In this document: piece after piece, positions 1 to 8,145 of the stretch | Position numbering within the stretch: position 1 is the first letter of the stretch | How the letters are laid out: every line of letters starts with the position of its first letter | NCBI GenBank assembly: GCA_041656735.1 | Contig: JBBACY010000014.1 | Span: 1 to 64,000 of the forward strand | Length of the DNA: 64,000 nucleotides | Reading direction: 5' to 3' | DNA from: Perlabentimonas sp041656735 | GTDB lineage: Bacteria > Bacteroidota > Bacteroidia > Bacteroidales > Tenuifilaceae | Notes under the pieces: generated by a model | Database searches by the model: none | Told to the model about the DNA's origin: nothing | The model's input: the letters and a program-made list of their open reading frames with translations, nothing else | Made by a program: the position numbers and the translations under genes

Positions 1-120
1 CCTACGGCTTCCTTCAGATTCCACCTCACGATGGACACCCTTGCCTTCAGCTAATGGTTAGTGATTACAAACCCCCATAGTGGACTTTCACCACCTAGAT
101 AATTGCCATGCACGGCACAC
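1..120 (-). mobile_element. Group II intron, class C type, 5' end (runs off the window)
   Basis: Read on the minus strand, the intron starts with GTGTGCC at position 120 and carries the domain I landmarks known from the Oceanobacillus iheyensis class C intron: a GGTGGTGAAAGTCCAC-type segment, then AAGGGTGTCC and GGAATCTGAAGGAAGC. Only about 120 nt of domain I lie here; the rest, and any reverse transcriptase, would be left of base 1. A perfect terminator hairpin followed by TTTTGTT lies immediately upstream of the intron boundary, the usual insertion context of class C introns. The plus-strand reading frame over 3-80 is a shadow of the RNA. Confidence 0.85.
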
Positions 121-155
121 AACAAAAGAAACCGGGCCTCCTCAGACCCGGTTTC
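121..155 (-). terminator. Rho-independent terminator, target of the group II intron
   Basis: GAAACCGGG (128-136) and CCCGGTTTC (147-155) form a perfect 9-bp stem with a 10-nt loop. On the minus strand the stem is followed by TTTTGTT and then directly by the intron's first base. Confidence 0.8.
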
Positions 156-348
156 ACACCCTAAAAAATTAACCTAAAAGCAACTAACCTGAAACCAACT
201 AAAACCCTTTAAATGAAAATCAGGTTGTGTTACACTATGAAAACGCAAAAAGACTCTTTTTGTTTCAATTAGCTCAAAAAAAAGTGGTGATTTGGATCAC
301 CGGCCGTAAGGCATCTTGCTCTTGTCTCTAATTGATGATGCAAAGTTA
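156..348 (-). ncRNA. Possible small RNA or leader transcript
   Basis: No reading frame of useful length is present. On the minus strand a Bacteroidota-like -7 box TAACTTTG (341-348) lies about 215 nt before the terminator at 121-155, so a short transcript could start near 335 and stop there. A GGTGAT/ATCACC hairpin sits near 285-301. No -33 box is visible at the normal distance and I do not recognise an RNA family. It may instead be the untranslated leader of a gene now separated by the intron. Confidence 0.35.
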
Positions 349-439
349 ATACCTATTTAGATATTAACATACTATACCAAAAAAAAGATTGATGATTTAA
401 AACAACCTTAGCATAACAACCTAGAGATAGTATAAAGAA

Positions 440-474
440 AAAGGCCAACTCTGCTTAATGCAAAGTTGGCCTTT
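440..474 (-). terminator. Terminator behind the RRM protein gene
   Basis: AAAGGCCAACT (440-450) and AGTTGGCCTTT (464-474) form a perfect 11-bp stem. On the minus strand it is followed by TTCTTTAT, so it probably ends the transcript of the gene at 598-963; on the plus strand the T-run is weak. Confidence 0.8.
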
Positions 475-597
475 AATATTCTAATACGCTTAAAATAAAG
501 CGCTACTGAGATACAATACAAACCGTTCTGAAACTAACGCTTAAAATCTTTTCAGATTTTATTAGACACAATTGAAAATAGGAACAAAAAATAAAGA

Positions 598-963
598 CTA
601 GTAGTCAGATCTACGATCTGATCCTCTTCCGCCTCCACGACTAGAGCCACCACCTTTATTGTAGCCACCGCCACCGCCGCCTCTTTGGTTTCCACCTCTG
701 AAGCCACCTTCACTTCTTTCTTTCTTTTCTTCAGCTTGGTTTACTACGATTGTACGACCGTCAACCTCAGCACCATCGAGTTCTTCAATAGCTTTACGGG
801 CTTGTTCGTCATCGGGCATTTCAATAAACCCAAAACCTTTACTTCTTCCAGAGAACTTATCGGTGATAATTCTAGCAGCCGATACTTCGCCGTACTCTTC
901 AAAAAACTCCTTTAGCTCAGACTCTTGCAGTCTAAAAGGAAGACTTCCACAAAAAATGTTCAT
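598..963 (-). CDS. RRM-domain RNA-binding protein with glycine-rich tail
   Basis: 121 aa. One RNA recognition motif fills residues 1-80, with RNP2 NIFCGSLPF (2-10) and RNP1 KGFGFIEM (42-49). The tail from about residue 85 is rich in Gly, Arg and Ser with RGG-like repeats and should be disordered and RNA-binding. Small single-RRM proteins of this form are common in Bacteroidota (Rbp family), where they act as abundant post-transcriptional regulators in the cytoplasm; the target RNAs cannot be read from sequence. The gene stands alone, with its own terminator at 440-474 and a -7 box about 40 nt upstream. Confidence 0.93.
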   Translation of the reverse strand: MNIFCGSLPFRLQESELKEFFEEYGEVSAARIITDKFSGRSKGFGFIEMPDDEQARKAIEELDGAEVDGRTIVVNQAEEKKERSEGGFRGGNQRGGGGGGYNKGGGSSRGGGRGSDRRSDY

Positions 964-1004
964 GCTTAAAAATTAGATTGTCAATAAATTGATTAATACA
1001 AGGG

Positions 1005-1012
1005 CAAATGTA
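1005..1012 (-). promoter_or_regulatory. -7 promoter box of the RRM gene
   Basis: TACATTTG on the minus strand matches the Bacteroidota TAnnTTTG box, 41 nt before the start codon. No TTTG is visible at the ideal -33 spacing, so the call rests on the -7 box and position. Confidence 0.5.
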
Positions 1013-1140
1013 CGCTTTATTTTAATACCAATACATAATTACAATTATATTTTGATGAATAGACAATTTTTACAGTTGCATTGTTTAAAAAAAGGGGTAA
1101 ATATTACAAAAAAAGGGTCGAAAAAATTATTAACCGCAAA

Positions 1141-2007
1141 CTACTGATTTAGTAGGTGTACAAATTGTGTTGCGCTTGAAATTTTATTTATCTCTTTTGG
1201 CAACATTTGAGGCTGCTCCTGAATCTGTCTACCTGTTGCAAACATCTTTACCTGAGGCAATGCTTTTAGTGCGCTTTCGAAATGATTTTCTATGGTATTT
1301 TCGGGCATTGAAACGGTAATGGAGGTGAATAGTAAATTAATATTGCTTTTCTGTGCAACGGCAAGCATATCGATTAACGGAACACTTTGGCCTAAATAGA
1401 TTGTACCATACCCCTCACGTAGAGCTATGTAATTAAAGTAAAGCAGTCCTATTTCATGCAGTTCTCCTTCCGGTAAATAAAAAATAATTTTGTTCTGGGA
1501 GGTTGGAACAGGTTTTAGGTCTGCTGTTTCGTTAATAATTATATCGCGAAGTAAATTTGATGCAAAATGCTCTTGAGCCGGACTAACCCCACCTGCTTGC
1601 CATAGCAGGCCCATTCTCGTCTGAAGCGGAACAACCATATTCTCGAAGAACCATTCGAAACTGTGCTCACGAATAAACCACGTTACCTTACTCAGAAAAG
1701 CCTCTTTATCCATATTAATTACAGCAAACAGTATGCTCTCCAGAACGGGTGGTGGCCCTCCATGCACATTCTCATTTAGAATTATTGAAACCTTTTCCTC
1801 GTGAGACATACCCGCAATGCGACTAATTTTATATCCAATGCTCGACAGCACCTTCACGTTTAAGGCTAGTTTCAAATCATCTTCGGAATATCTTCGGATA
1901 TTGGTATCGGTTCGGTTAGGTGAAAATAGGTTATACCTTTTCTCCCACACCCTAATAGTATGTGGTTTTATGCCAGCTAGAACCGAAAGTTGCTTTATAC
2001 TATACAT
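1141..2007 (-). CDS. MerR-family regulator with cobalamin-binding domain (CarH/LitR-like)
   Basis: 288 aa. Residues 1-70 are a MerR winged helix (IKQLSVLAGI, WEKRYNLFSP, RRYSEDDL). The middle has the W-x9-E-H signature of the cobalamin-sensing helical bundle (W136, E146, H147), and the C-terminal half is a Rossmann B12-binding fold in which E182-L-H184-E-I-G187 supplies the lower-ligand histidine. Known relatives (CarH, LitR) hold adenosylcobalamin and act as light-sensitive repressors, often of carotenoid genes. Every key ligand is present, so cobalamin binding is plausible. No carotenoid genes are nearby apart from idi some 60 kb away, so the target is unknown; autoregulation is usual in the family. 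Confidence 0.88.
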   Translation of the reverse strand: MYSIKQLSVLAGIKPHTIRVWEKRYNLFSPNRTDTNIRRYSEDDLKLALNVKVLSSIGYKISRIAGMSHEEKVSIILNENVHGGPPPVLESILFAVINMDKEAFLSKVTWFIREHSFEWFFENMVVPLQTRMGLLWQAGGVSPAQEHFASNLLRDIIINETADLKPVPTSQNKIIFYLPEGELHEIGLLYFNYIALREGYGTIYLGQSVPLIDMLAVAQKSNINLLFTSITVSMPENTIENHFESALKALPQVKMFATGRQIQEQPQMLPKEINKISSATQFVHLLNQ

Positions 2008-2084
2008 TTTCGCCTTGTTTGTTTACAGATAACAAAACAATAGCTGCACAATTAAGTTCAAAATCAGGAAGGTAAAAATGGTTC

Positions 2085-2732
2085 TTACACTCTACGGATG
2101 AGCATTAAGCCATCTCGCAAAGGGAGTAAAACCTGCTCAAGTGAGCTATTCTGCGCCACCATACTATTAAAATCAACCACCCCTTTTGTATAACTATCAT
2201 CGGGCTCGGGCAAAAGCACTTTCCCCCCCCAAAGTACATTATCGGCAATTATATACCCGTTTTTGGTGAGTTTAGGCAAAACAAGATCTAAGTATTTAGG
2301 GTATTGTCGTTTATCCCCATCAATAAGAACAAGGTCGAACTCAAAATCAAGTTTAGGAATAATATCAAGTGCGCTGCCTATGTGTAAGGTAATCTGGTTT
2401 TCAAGGCCAGATTTCTGAAAAAAATCTTGAGCCGTATCGCAAGTCTCGTCGTTTATTTCAATTGTGTGTAAATGCCCGCCTGGAGCCAGCCCCCTTGCGA
2501 GGCAGATTGCCGAGTAACCTGTATATGTGCCTATCTCGAGTATACGTGCTGGGCGCACCATTCGGCTAATCATTTCGAGGAATTTACCTTGAATAGGACC
2601 ACTTAGCATTCGAGCCTGAAGGTTTGACAGATGGGTATGCCTATTTAACTCGTAAAGAACACTGTCTTCGGGCGAGGTATGTTGAAGTATATACTCCTCC
2701 ATATCGTTAGAAAGATTCAATCCGGATTCCAT
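2085..2732 (-). CDS. SAM-dependent O-methyltransferase, family 3 (TrmR/COMT-like)
   Basis: 215 aa, normal size for the family. Motif I LEIGTYTGYSA lies near residue 65; an acidic DLVLIDGDKRQYPKY motif and the metal-site segment IIADNVLWGG follow. These are the hallmarks of Mg-dependent O-methyltransferases, the group that includes the tRNA 5-hydroxyuridine methyltransferase TrmR as well as small-molecule catechol-type enzymes. The substrate is therefore uncertain. The start codon directly abuts the stop of the upstream M16 peptidase gene, so the two are co-transcribed; this pairing is common in Bacteroidota. Confidence 0.9.
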   Translation of the reverse strand: MESGLNLSNDMEEYILQHTSPEDSVLYELNRHTHLSNLQARMLSGPIQGKFLEMISRMVRPARILEIGTYTGYSAICLARGLAPGGHLHTIEINDETCDTAQDFFQKSGLENQITLHIGSALDIIPKLDFEFDLVLIDGDKRQYPKYLDLVLPKLTKNGYIIADNVLWGGKVLLPEPDDSYTKGVVDFNSMVAQNSSLEQVLLPLRDGLMLIRRV

Positions 2733-3953
2733 CTACGTGTAAATTAGAGTTGATAGTTTTTCTGATAAAAAATTCTCATTGGCTACCCGGAGTAACTCGT
2801 CGGCCGTTATATTTTCAATCTTAGCATTAACTTCATCAAATCCCTCAACGGCATTGTAAAACATATGACTTCGAGCCACATTTAGCATTAAAGCCTCGTT
2901 ATTCTCAGATGCAATAGCCAGCTGACCTATAAGTTGTCTTTTAGCTTTAATCAACTGCTGAACCCCCATTTTTTTATTACGCAGCAGGCTAAGCTCTCCG
3001 TACAAAATATCCAACGATTTGGAGAAATTCACCTTATCACTTCCGAAGTAAACACTAAACACGCCCGTATCCGAATAAGGCATATACGAAGACTCTACGG
3101 TGTAGGCAAAGCCGTTTCGCTCTCGCATTGAGAGATTTAGTCTCGAATTCTGCCCAGGCCCGCCCAACACGTTATTTAACAAGAACATGGCTATCCTATT
3201 ATCATCATGTAAATGGTAGGAACGGCACCCTACCATACAATGCTGTTGAAAAGTTTTTTTTCCGACCTCCTTATATAGTGGCAAAGTTGGCTCGATGGCT
3301 CGCCGATTAACTGTTCGATGATTAGTTGTAACGGTACCAAAATACCTGTCGGCCAGCTTAACAACCCTGTTAAACGGGATATTGCCAATGGAGCAAAATA
3401 CCATTTGGTCGGTATTATATACTCTATTTATAAAATTGAAGATATCGTTACGCGTGAAACGTTTTAGAGTTTTTTTTGAACCCAAAATATTCCGCCCAAA
3501 TGGATGATTTGGGTAAAGTAGCTCCTCGAAATCATCGAAAATTAGCTCTGAGGGCGAATCTTTGTATGAGTTTATCTCATCAATTACAACAATCTTCTCC
3601 TTAGCTAACTCCTTTTCGGGAAAGGAAGATTGAAAAGTTATATCGAACATAAGTTCAACAGCTCGGTGGTAATCCTCCTTTAAAAAAGTAGAGTGAATAA
3701 CCGTTTCCTCCTTGGTGGTATATGCGTTTAATTCGCCGCCCACATCCTCTAAACGGCTCATAATGTGATAAGCTCGCCTCTTTTTTGTACCTTTAAACAG
3801 TACATGCTCAATAAAATGAGCTATGCCATGCTCTCCCTCCAGCTCATCGCGAGTTCCAGCATTAATCATTATACAGGCATACGCTACCGGCGAATTTGTT
3901 CGCCCGTGCACAACACGAATACCATTATTCAGGGTGTGGCTCTCAAAAATCAT
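2733..3953 (-). CDS. M16 family zinc metallopeptidase
   Basis: 406 aa. The inverted zinc motif H46-F-I-E49-H50 (HxxEH) lies in GIAHFIEHVLFKGT, and the third ligand region EKIVVIDEIN follows about 75 residues later. The chain has the usual N-terminal active M16 domain and a C-terminal M16 domain (FNRVV...LLNNVLGG). Relatives are processing peptidases of the PqqL and mitochondrial type, acting on small or unfolded polypeptides; the substrate here is unknown. No signal peptide is seen, so it should be cytoplasmic. It heads a two-gene operon with the methyltransferase at 2085-2732 and has a clear promoter upstream. Confidence 0.93.
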   Translation of the reverse strand: MIFESHTLNNGIRVVHGRTNSPVAYACIMINAGTRDELEGEHGIAHFIEHVLFKGTKKRRAYHIMSRLEDVGGELNAYTTKEETVIHSTFLKEDYHRAVELMFDITFQSSFPEKELAKEKIVVIDEINSYKDSPSELIFDDFEELLYPNHPFGRNILGSKKTLKRFTRNDIFNFINRVYNTDQMVFCSIGNIPFNRVVKLADRYFGTVTTNHRTVNRRAIEPTLPLYKEVGKKTFQQHCMVGCRSYHLHDDNRIAMFLLNNVLGGPGQNSRLNLSMRERNGFAYTVESSYMPYSDTGVFSVYFGSDKVNFSKSLDILYGELSLLRNKKMGVQQLIKAKRQLIGQLAIASENNEALMLNVARSHMFYNAVEGFDEVNAKIENITADELLRVANENFLSEKLSTLIYT

Positions 3954-3970
3954 ATTGAAAATTTAATCTG

Positions 3971-4001
3971 CAAACGTAGTGAATTACAACGATATGCCAA
4001 A
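3971..4001 (-). promoter_or_regulatory. Promoter of the M16 peptidase operon
   Basis: On the minus strand TTTG (3998-4001) is followed after exactly 19 nt by TACGTTTG (3971-3978), a canonical Bacteroidota -33/-7 pair. The start codon is 17 nt downstream, giving a very short leader. Confidence 0.75.
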
Positions 4002-4151
4002 GAGAATAATGTGCCAAAACGTAGAATACATTGAGAAAAACGAATAGAAGGGTTTTAGAAGCCAAATGGAGTGAAATAATAAAAAAACACACTGTAATGT
4101 CCTGATTACTTGGAATGATAATTAATTTTATAAATAAAAAAACACAAAACA

Positions 4152-4182
4152 TTTGCAGATATTATGTTTTTATTTACCTTTG
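4152..4182 (+). promoter_or_regulatory. Promoter of tRNA-Phe
   Basis: TTTG (4152-4155 region) and TACCTTTG (4175-4182), separated by 19 nt, match the Bacteroidota housekeeping promoter. The mature tRNA begins 16 nt after the -7 box. Confidence 0.75.
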
Positions 4183-4197
4183 CCACCGCAAAACACT

Positions 4198-4270
<73 letters not shown>

Positions 4271-4302
4271 CAAAACCCCAAGCAAAACTGCTTGGGGTTT
4301 TG
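4271..4302 (+). terminator. Terminator of tRNA-Phe
   Basis: CAAAACCCCAAGCA (4271-4284) and TGCTTGGGGTTTTG (4289-4302) form a perfect 14-bp stem with loop AAAC, starting one base after the tRNA. The TTTT lies within the 3' arm. Confidence 0.85.
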
Positions 4303-4673
4303 ACATTTTATAGGGTTTTAAAAAGGGAATATGTTGCTTTGGGGGCTGTTGCCGTTACAATGAGAATTCGCCCTAAAAAAAGCCTGTGCTAAAAGCTGAT
4401 TTCAAAGAGGAAGCAATTCAACCTAAATTAGTTTGCCTGAGTTATTATTCGATCTTTTCTCTAAAAAAACACTGCAATTTGCTATTGTCACACTTAATTT
4501 TTCAAGTTTAACAACTAACACAACTAAGTTAAAGGGAAGGAAACAGTTCTGAATTTAAACCATATTATTTTATGTTTCGCTTGTTTTTCAGTTAAAACCT
4601 TGAACTATTGACAATATTTCATACTTTTACAAACCTTGATATGCAATTAAATAACTTGAGAATTTTTAGCAGT
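4303..4673 (+). other. Intergenic stretch, no gene seen
   Basis: About 370 nt between the tRNA terminator and the small lipoprotein gene. The only frames are short and AT-biased without family resemblance. I see no RNA gene or clear promoter. Confidence 0.5.
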
Positions 4674-4985
4674 ATGAAAGCAATAAAAGTTACCCTCATA
4701 ATTATATCAACCATAATATTAGCAACCTCGTGCACAATTCAAAGAACGGCAGTGGGGAACTATAACGAGGTTCAATGCGACAAAAAACTACTAACCAAGG
4801 AAAAAGAGGTCGCACTTTTCTGGGAACTTATACCTATACGCAAGGTTGACAAAAAAATCAAGGTGAAAAACTACGAAAAAGTAAGCAAGCGTGGCTTTTT
4901 TGACACCGTTGTATTTTACGGCACCGCCGGAATTATTTCATTTCACACGGTAAAAATATACGTTAAGGAGTGCCCTAACGAGTAG
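4674..4985 (+). CDS. Small lipoprotein, possibly Bor-like
   Basis: 103 aa if started at the ATG at 4674, chosen because it gives a proper lipoprotein signal: MKAIKVT, a hydrophobic run, then the lipobox L-A-T-S-C with Cys at about residue 20. An in-frame start at 4608 would bury the signal 22 residues inside. The mature part has a spaced pair of cysteines and a FFDTVVFYGTAGIISFHTV segment before VKIYVKEC. Arrangement and length recall the Bor/Iss serum-resistance lipoproteins of enterobacteria, but I see no strong motif. It probably sits in the outer membrane, inner or outer leaflet unknown. Confidence 0.7.
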   Translation: MKAIKVTLIIISTIILATSCTIQRTAVGNYNEVQCDKKLLTKEKEVALFWELIPIRKVDKKIKVKNYEKVSKRGFFDTVVFYGTAGIISFHTVKIYVKECPNE

Positions 4986-5195
4986 CGCATAAAGCATCCC
5001 ACAATATAATTAATGCTGAGCCATACCAGTGCACTAATTAATAGTGCTGCTATTCGGTAGCATTCAGTTACACTTTCCTAAAAAGTTGCATCAAAAAATT
5101 AAGTGGTTTTTCAATTATGATTTGTGGACACTAAAAAAAACGAATACACCACACGAATCAACTCCTTGGCATAAAAAAAATTAAAATAAATGCCT

Positions 5196-5203
5196 TACCT
5201 TTG
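5196..5203 (+). promoter_or_regulatory. -7 promoter box before prfA
   Basis: TACCTTTG matches TAnnTTTG, 20 nt ahead of the ATG at 5224. It overlaps an in-frame GTG at 5203, which therefore cannot be translated from this transcript. No -33 box at the standard spacing. Confidence 0.55.
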
Positions 5204-5223
5204 TGGTAATTTACAATGAAAAT

Positions 5224-6309
5224 ATGAGGGATAATACGATACTAGCCAAGCTAGAAGGGCTTAGGCAAAAATTTGAGGAAATAGGTCAGCAAATTACCGA
5301 CCCTGCGGTTATGGCTAATATGAAAAGATACGTTAGCCTAAACAAGGAGTACAGGGACTTAGAGCCTATTGTTGAGGCTTACGACAAGTACAAAAACATT
5401 TTGGACAACATAGAATCTTCAAAATTAATGCTATCAACCGAAAAGGATGAGGAGATGCGAGAGATGGCAAAAATGGAGATTGACTCGTTGGAGGACGAAA
5501 GAGACACGATTGAAACCGAAATAAAACTCTTGCTTGTTCCAGCTGATCCGCAAGACAACAAGAACGCAGTTCTAGAAATTAGGGCCGGAACAGGCGGCGA
5601 TGAGGCTAGCATATTTGCAGGAGATTTGTACCGTATGTACATCAAGTTTATTGAGTCTAGAGGTTGGAAATATAGCGTTTCGCATTTTTCAGAAGGCACT
5701 ATTGGTGGGTATAAGGAAATTGTACTAAGTGTTACGGGCAATGGAGTTTACGGAGTTTTAAAGTACGAATCGGGTGTGCATCGCGTGCAGCGTGTACCGC
5801 AAACCGAGACTCAAGGTAGGGTTCATACATCGGCTGCAACTGTGGCAGTACTACCCGAAGCGGAAGAATTTGACGTAGACCTAAAGATGGAAGATATCCG
5901 CAAGGACACATACTGCTCCTCGGGACCAGGTGGACAAAGCGTAAACACAACCTACTCGGCAATTAGGCTAACTCACGTCCCCTCGGGAATTGTGGTTCAA
6001 TGCCAGGATCAAAAATCGCAGCTCAAAAACTTCGACAAGGCTTTAGTAGAACTTCGTACAAGGCTTTACAACCTTGAATACCAAAAATATCTTGACGAAA
6101 TTTCATCGAAACGAAAAACGATGGTTTCAACAGGCGACCGTTCGGCCAAAATTAGAACCTACAACTACTCGCAGGGCAGGGTAACCGATCACAGAATTAA
6201 CCTTACGCTATATAACCTTTCGACAATTATGGATGGTGAAATAGACGAAATTATAGAAAAGTTACAAGTGGCCGAGAATGCCGAGCGTTTAAAATTAAGT
6301 GAAATATAA
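5224..6309 (+). CDS. prfA: Peptide chain release factor 1
   Basis: 361 aa, normal for RF1. It recognises UAA and UAG stop codons on the ribosome and triggers peptidyl-tRNA hydrolysis. The catalytic GGQ lies in SSGPGGQSVNTT at about residue 233. The stop-codon recognition tripeptide position reads P-Q-T (in VQRVPQTETQGRVHTSA), against PAT or PVT in the best studied RF1 proteins; the P-x-T pattern is kept, as opposed to SPF in RF2. The RF1-type ending GRVTDHRINLTLY is present. The ATG at 5224 is preferred to the GTG at 5203 because the latter overlaps the promoter. pyrF follows 60 nt later on the same strand. Confidence 0.97.
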   Translation: MRDNTILAKLEGLRQKFEEIGQQITDPAVMANMKRYVSLNKEYRDLEPIVEAYDKYKNILDNIESSKLMLSTEKDEEMREMAKMEIDSLEDERDTIETEIKLLLVPADPQDNKNAVLEIRAGTGGDEASIFAGDLYRMYIKFIESRGWKYSVSHFSEGTIGGYKEIVLSVTGNGVYGVLKYESGVHRVQRVPQTETQGRVHTSAATVAVLPEAEEFDVDLKMEDIRKDTYCSSGPGGQSVNTTYSAIRLTHVPSGIVVQCQDQKSQLKNFDKALVELRTRLYNLEYQKYLDEISSKRKTMVSTGDRSAKIRTYNYSQGRVTDHRINLTLYNLSTIMDGEIDEIIEKLQVAENAERLKLSEI

Positions 6310-6369
6310 TAGCTGTGCTTGTTATCATGTGACACCTAAATATTTTACTAAAAACAAAAAGTTTGCATT

Positions 6370-7203
6370 ATGAATAGTATGGAACTCTTTGAGCAAATTC
6401 GCCTGAAAAAAAGTTTTCTTTGCGTTGGGCTCGATACCGATTTAAACAGAATCCCTGAATTTTTACTTTCAAGAGAGGATCCAATATTTGAGTTTAACAA
6501 AGCTATTATTGATGCAACATCCGATTTTGCCGTAGCGTACAAGCCAAACTTAGCATTTTACGAACTACACGGGGCTGCTGGCTGGAACAGTCTGCAAAAA
6601 ACGATTAAGTACATTAGAACAAACCACCCAAACATATTCACCATTGCCGATGCCAAAAGAGGCGACATTGCAAACACATCGCGAATGTACGCACGCACCT
6701 TTTTTAACCATCTCGATTTTGATGCCATAACCCTATCGCCATACATGGGGCACGACACGGTTGAGCCTTTCCTAACCTTCGAGGGGAAATGGGTTATTGT
6801 TTTGGCACTAACATCAAACGGTAGTTTCGACGACTTTCAAATGGTTAAAAATGCCGAATCAGAAAAGTATCTTTATGAGGAAGTGCTAGGTAAAGCCATT
6901 CACTGGGGCGACGAAAACAATATGATGTTTGTAGTTGGCGCAACGCGTGCCGAAAAACTTGAAAGTGTTAGAAAAATCGTACCCGATCATTTCTTGCTAA
7001 TACCTGGTGTAGGCGAACAAGGCGGAAGTTTAGCCGATGTAGCCAAATATGGTATGAACAAAAAATGCGGACTGCTCGTAAACTCGGCCAGAGGAATTTT
7101 GTACGGCGACCAATCGATGCACTTTGCCGATGCTGCAAAGGCTAAGGCCAAAACTATCCAGAGTGAAATGGAGACTCTTCTTAAAAATGCTGGATTGATA
7201 TAG
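6370..7203 (+). CDS. pyrF: Orotidine 5'-phosphate decarboxylase (type 2 family)
   Basis: 277 aa, the length of the long type 2 family found in Bacteroidota and actinobacteria. It converts OMP to UMP, the last step of de novo pyrimidine synthesis. The substrate aspartate is in FLCVGLDTD (about residue 22), and the catalytic charge network is D94-A-K96-R-G-D99 in IADAKRGDI. LIPGVGEQGG near residue 220 is the phosphate-binding loop. It lies 60 nt behind prfA and is followed by a terminator, so the two are probably one transcription unit. Confidence 0.96.
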   Translation: MNSMELFEQIRLKKSFLCVGLDTDLNRIPEFLLSREDPIFEFNKAIIDATSDFAVAYKPNLAFYELHGAAGWNSLQKTIKYIRTNHPNIFTIADAKRGDIANTSRMYARTFFNHLDFDAITLSPYMGHDTVEPFLTFEGKWVIVLALTSNGSFDDFQMVKNAESEKYLYEEVLGKAIHWGDENNMMFVVGATRAEKLESVRKIVPDHFLLIPGVGEQGGSLADVAKYGMNKKCGLLVNSARGILYGDQSMHFADAAKAKAKTIQSEMETLLKNAGLI

Positions 7204-7223
7204 AATAGCATTCCTTCCAATAT

Positions 7224-7258
7224 AAGAGGCTTTCCAAATATAGGGGAGCCTTTTTTTA
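7224..7258 (+). terminator. Terminator of prfA-pyrF
   Basis: AGGCT (7227-7231) pairs with AGCCT (7247-7251), extended inward by TTCC/GGGG with G-U pairs, followed by a run of seven T. Confidence 0.75.
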
Positions 7259-7300
7259 TTCGAAAAACATATAGTTATGCTGTAGGGTCTCTAGGTTCAT

Positions 7301-7560
7301 TTGGATACGCCAAGCCTAAATACTATTAAATTTTTAACATGCTCTTGCAGGGCGCAAAACCAATTAACACAAGCCTACCTGAAGCGTTGCCTCAGACTAT
7401 ATTCAATTGGGCTTTCAGTCCGAATAAATTTTGCAAATGCGTTTACACCAAGAAGTGGCAATTTAATGCAGCCCAAGGCAACGCTATGGGATAAAATCAC
7501 AAAAGTCATAAAACAACGCCCTGAATGGGCAGATTAAAAGAATCTCCATAGAGGCGAAGT
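7301..7560. repeat. Decayed dispersed repeat, probably noncoding
   Basis: A 78-codon frame covers this stretch, but it lacks family resemblance and contains phrases such as AGCCCAAGGCAACGCTATGGG and ACAACGCCCTGAATGGGCAG, which I recognise as typical of dispersed repeat debris in Bacteroidota. I read it as a degraded repeat cluster rather than a gene. Confidence 0.45.
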
Positions 7561-7625
7561 TCTAGCAATAACACATTTTAACAAGTTTCAATATAATAGA
7601 GATGAAATTATTTGTATGTTTTTCA

Positions 7626-7830
7626 TATCACCCCTCTGGGGTTTTAAAAAGAGTGGTGTTGGGGATAGAGTTATAATAATATCAGCCCTTATAACTTTTT
7701 CTGAAAATAATTTCTATGGCGGCATCAAAACAGCAAATCCGTCAATACCAAAACCCCAAAGGGGTGTTGTTTTTCTAGAATAGACTTATGTTGCAGTGCT
7801 GAACCCTTTGGGGTGATATTATTGAAATAG
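7626..7830. repeat. Short palindromic repeats (CACCCC-GGGGT type)
   Basis: Three related palindromic words occur: CACCCCTCTGGGGTTTT near 7630, ACCCCAAAGGGGTG near 7753 and CCCTTTGGGGTGATAT near 7807. They lie in a region without genes and resemble REP-type elements. Confidence 0.55.
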
Positions 7831-7966
7831 TTCAAGAAAATTTTCATCAAAAAGATAAAATGTTGTAATTTGATATTTCTACCCAATGAAAAAAAATCAG
7901 GTTATGCCTCGCAGAAACTAAATTAGTTTAATCATTAAAAATCATTGGTTCCGGTTAAAAAGAAAT

Positions 7967-8113
7967 AGATTCCTCCCAACGGTCGGAATGACAGGAATCT
8001 AGACTAAACGTGGATGAAAGGGGCTTGGTTGGCGGCAAAGCCGCCAACCAAGCCCCTTCCCAAAAGCCAACAGCCTGTCATTCAGAGCGGAACGTAGTGA
8101 AGCGAAGAATCTA
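7967..8113. mobile_element. REPIN/MITE-like nested inverted repeat
   Basis: The core is a perfect 19-bp stem, 8018-8036 against 8040-8058, with loop AAA. Outside it lie a second, imperfect pair of arms: AGATTCCTCC...GGAATGACAGG at about 7967-7994 and CCTGTCATTC...GAATCT at about 8084-8113. The whole is nonautonomous. It lies just upstream of a transposase remnant. Confidence 0.7.
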
Positions 8114-8145
8114 TAGTATAAATCAATGTTTTAACCGGACGAGAG

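Noticed and set aside
3..80. Plus-strand peptide frame ending at 80 that resembles many annotated hypothetical proteins
   Set aside because: It is the reverse of group II intron domain I, an RNA; the translated likeness comes from conserved RNA sequence.
5203..5223. GTG start seven codons before the prfA ATG
   Set aside because: It overlaps the -7 promoter box TACCTTTG, so the transcript begins after it.
7301..7537. 78-codon plus-strand frame
   Set aside because: No domain, and it contains dispersed-repeat words; treated as repeat debris.
8010..8145. N-terminal 45 codons of the 117-codon frame ending at 8363
   Set aside because: They are translated from the REPIN-like hairpin; only the part after about 8146 matches a transposase.
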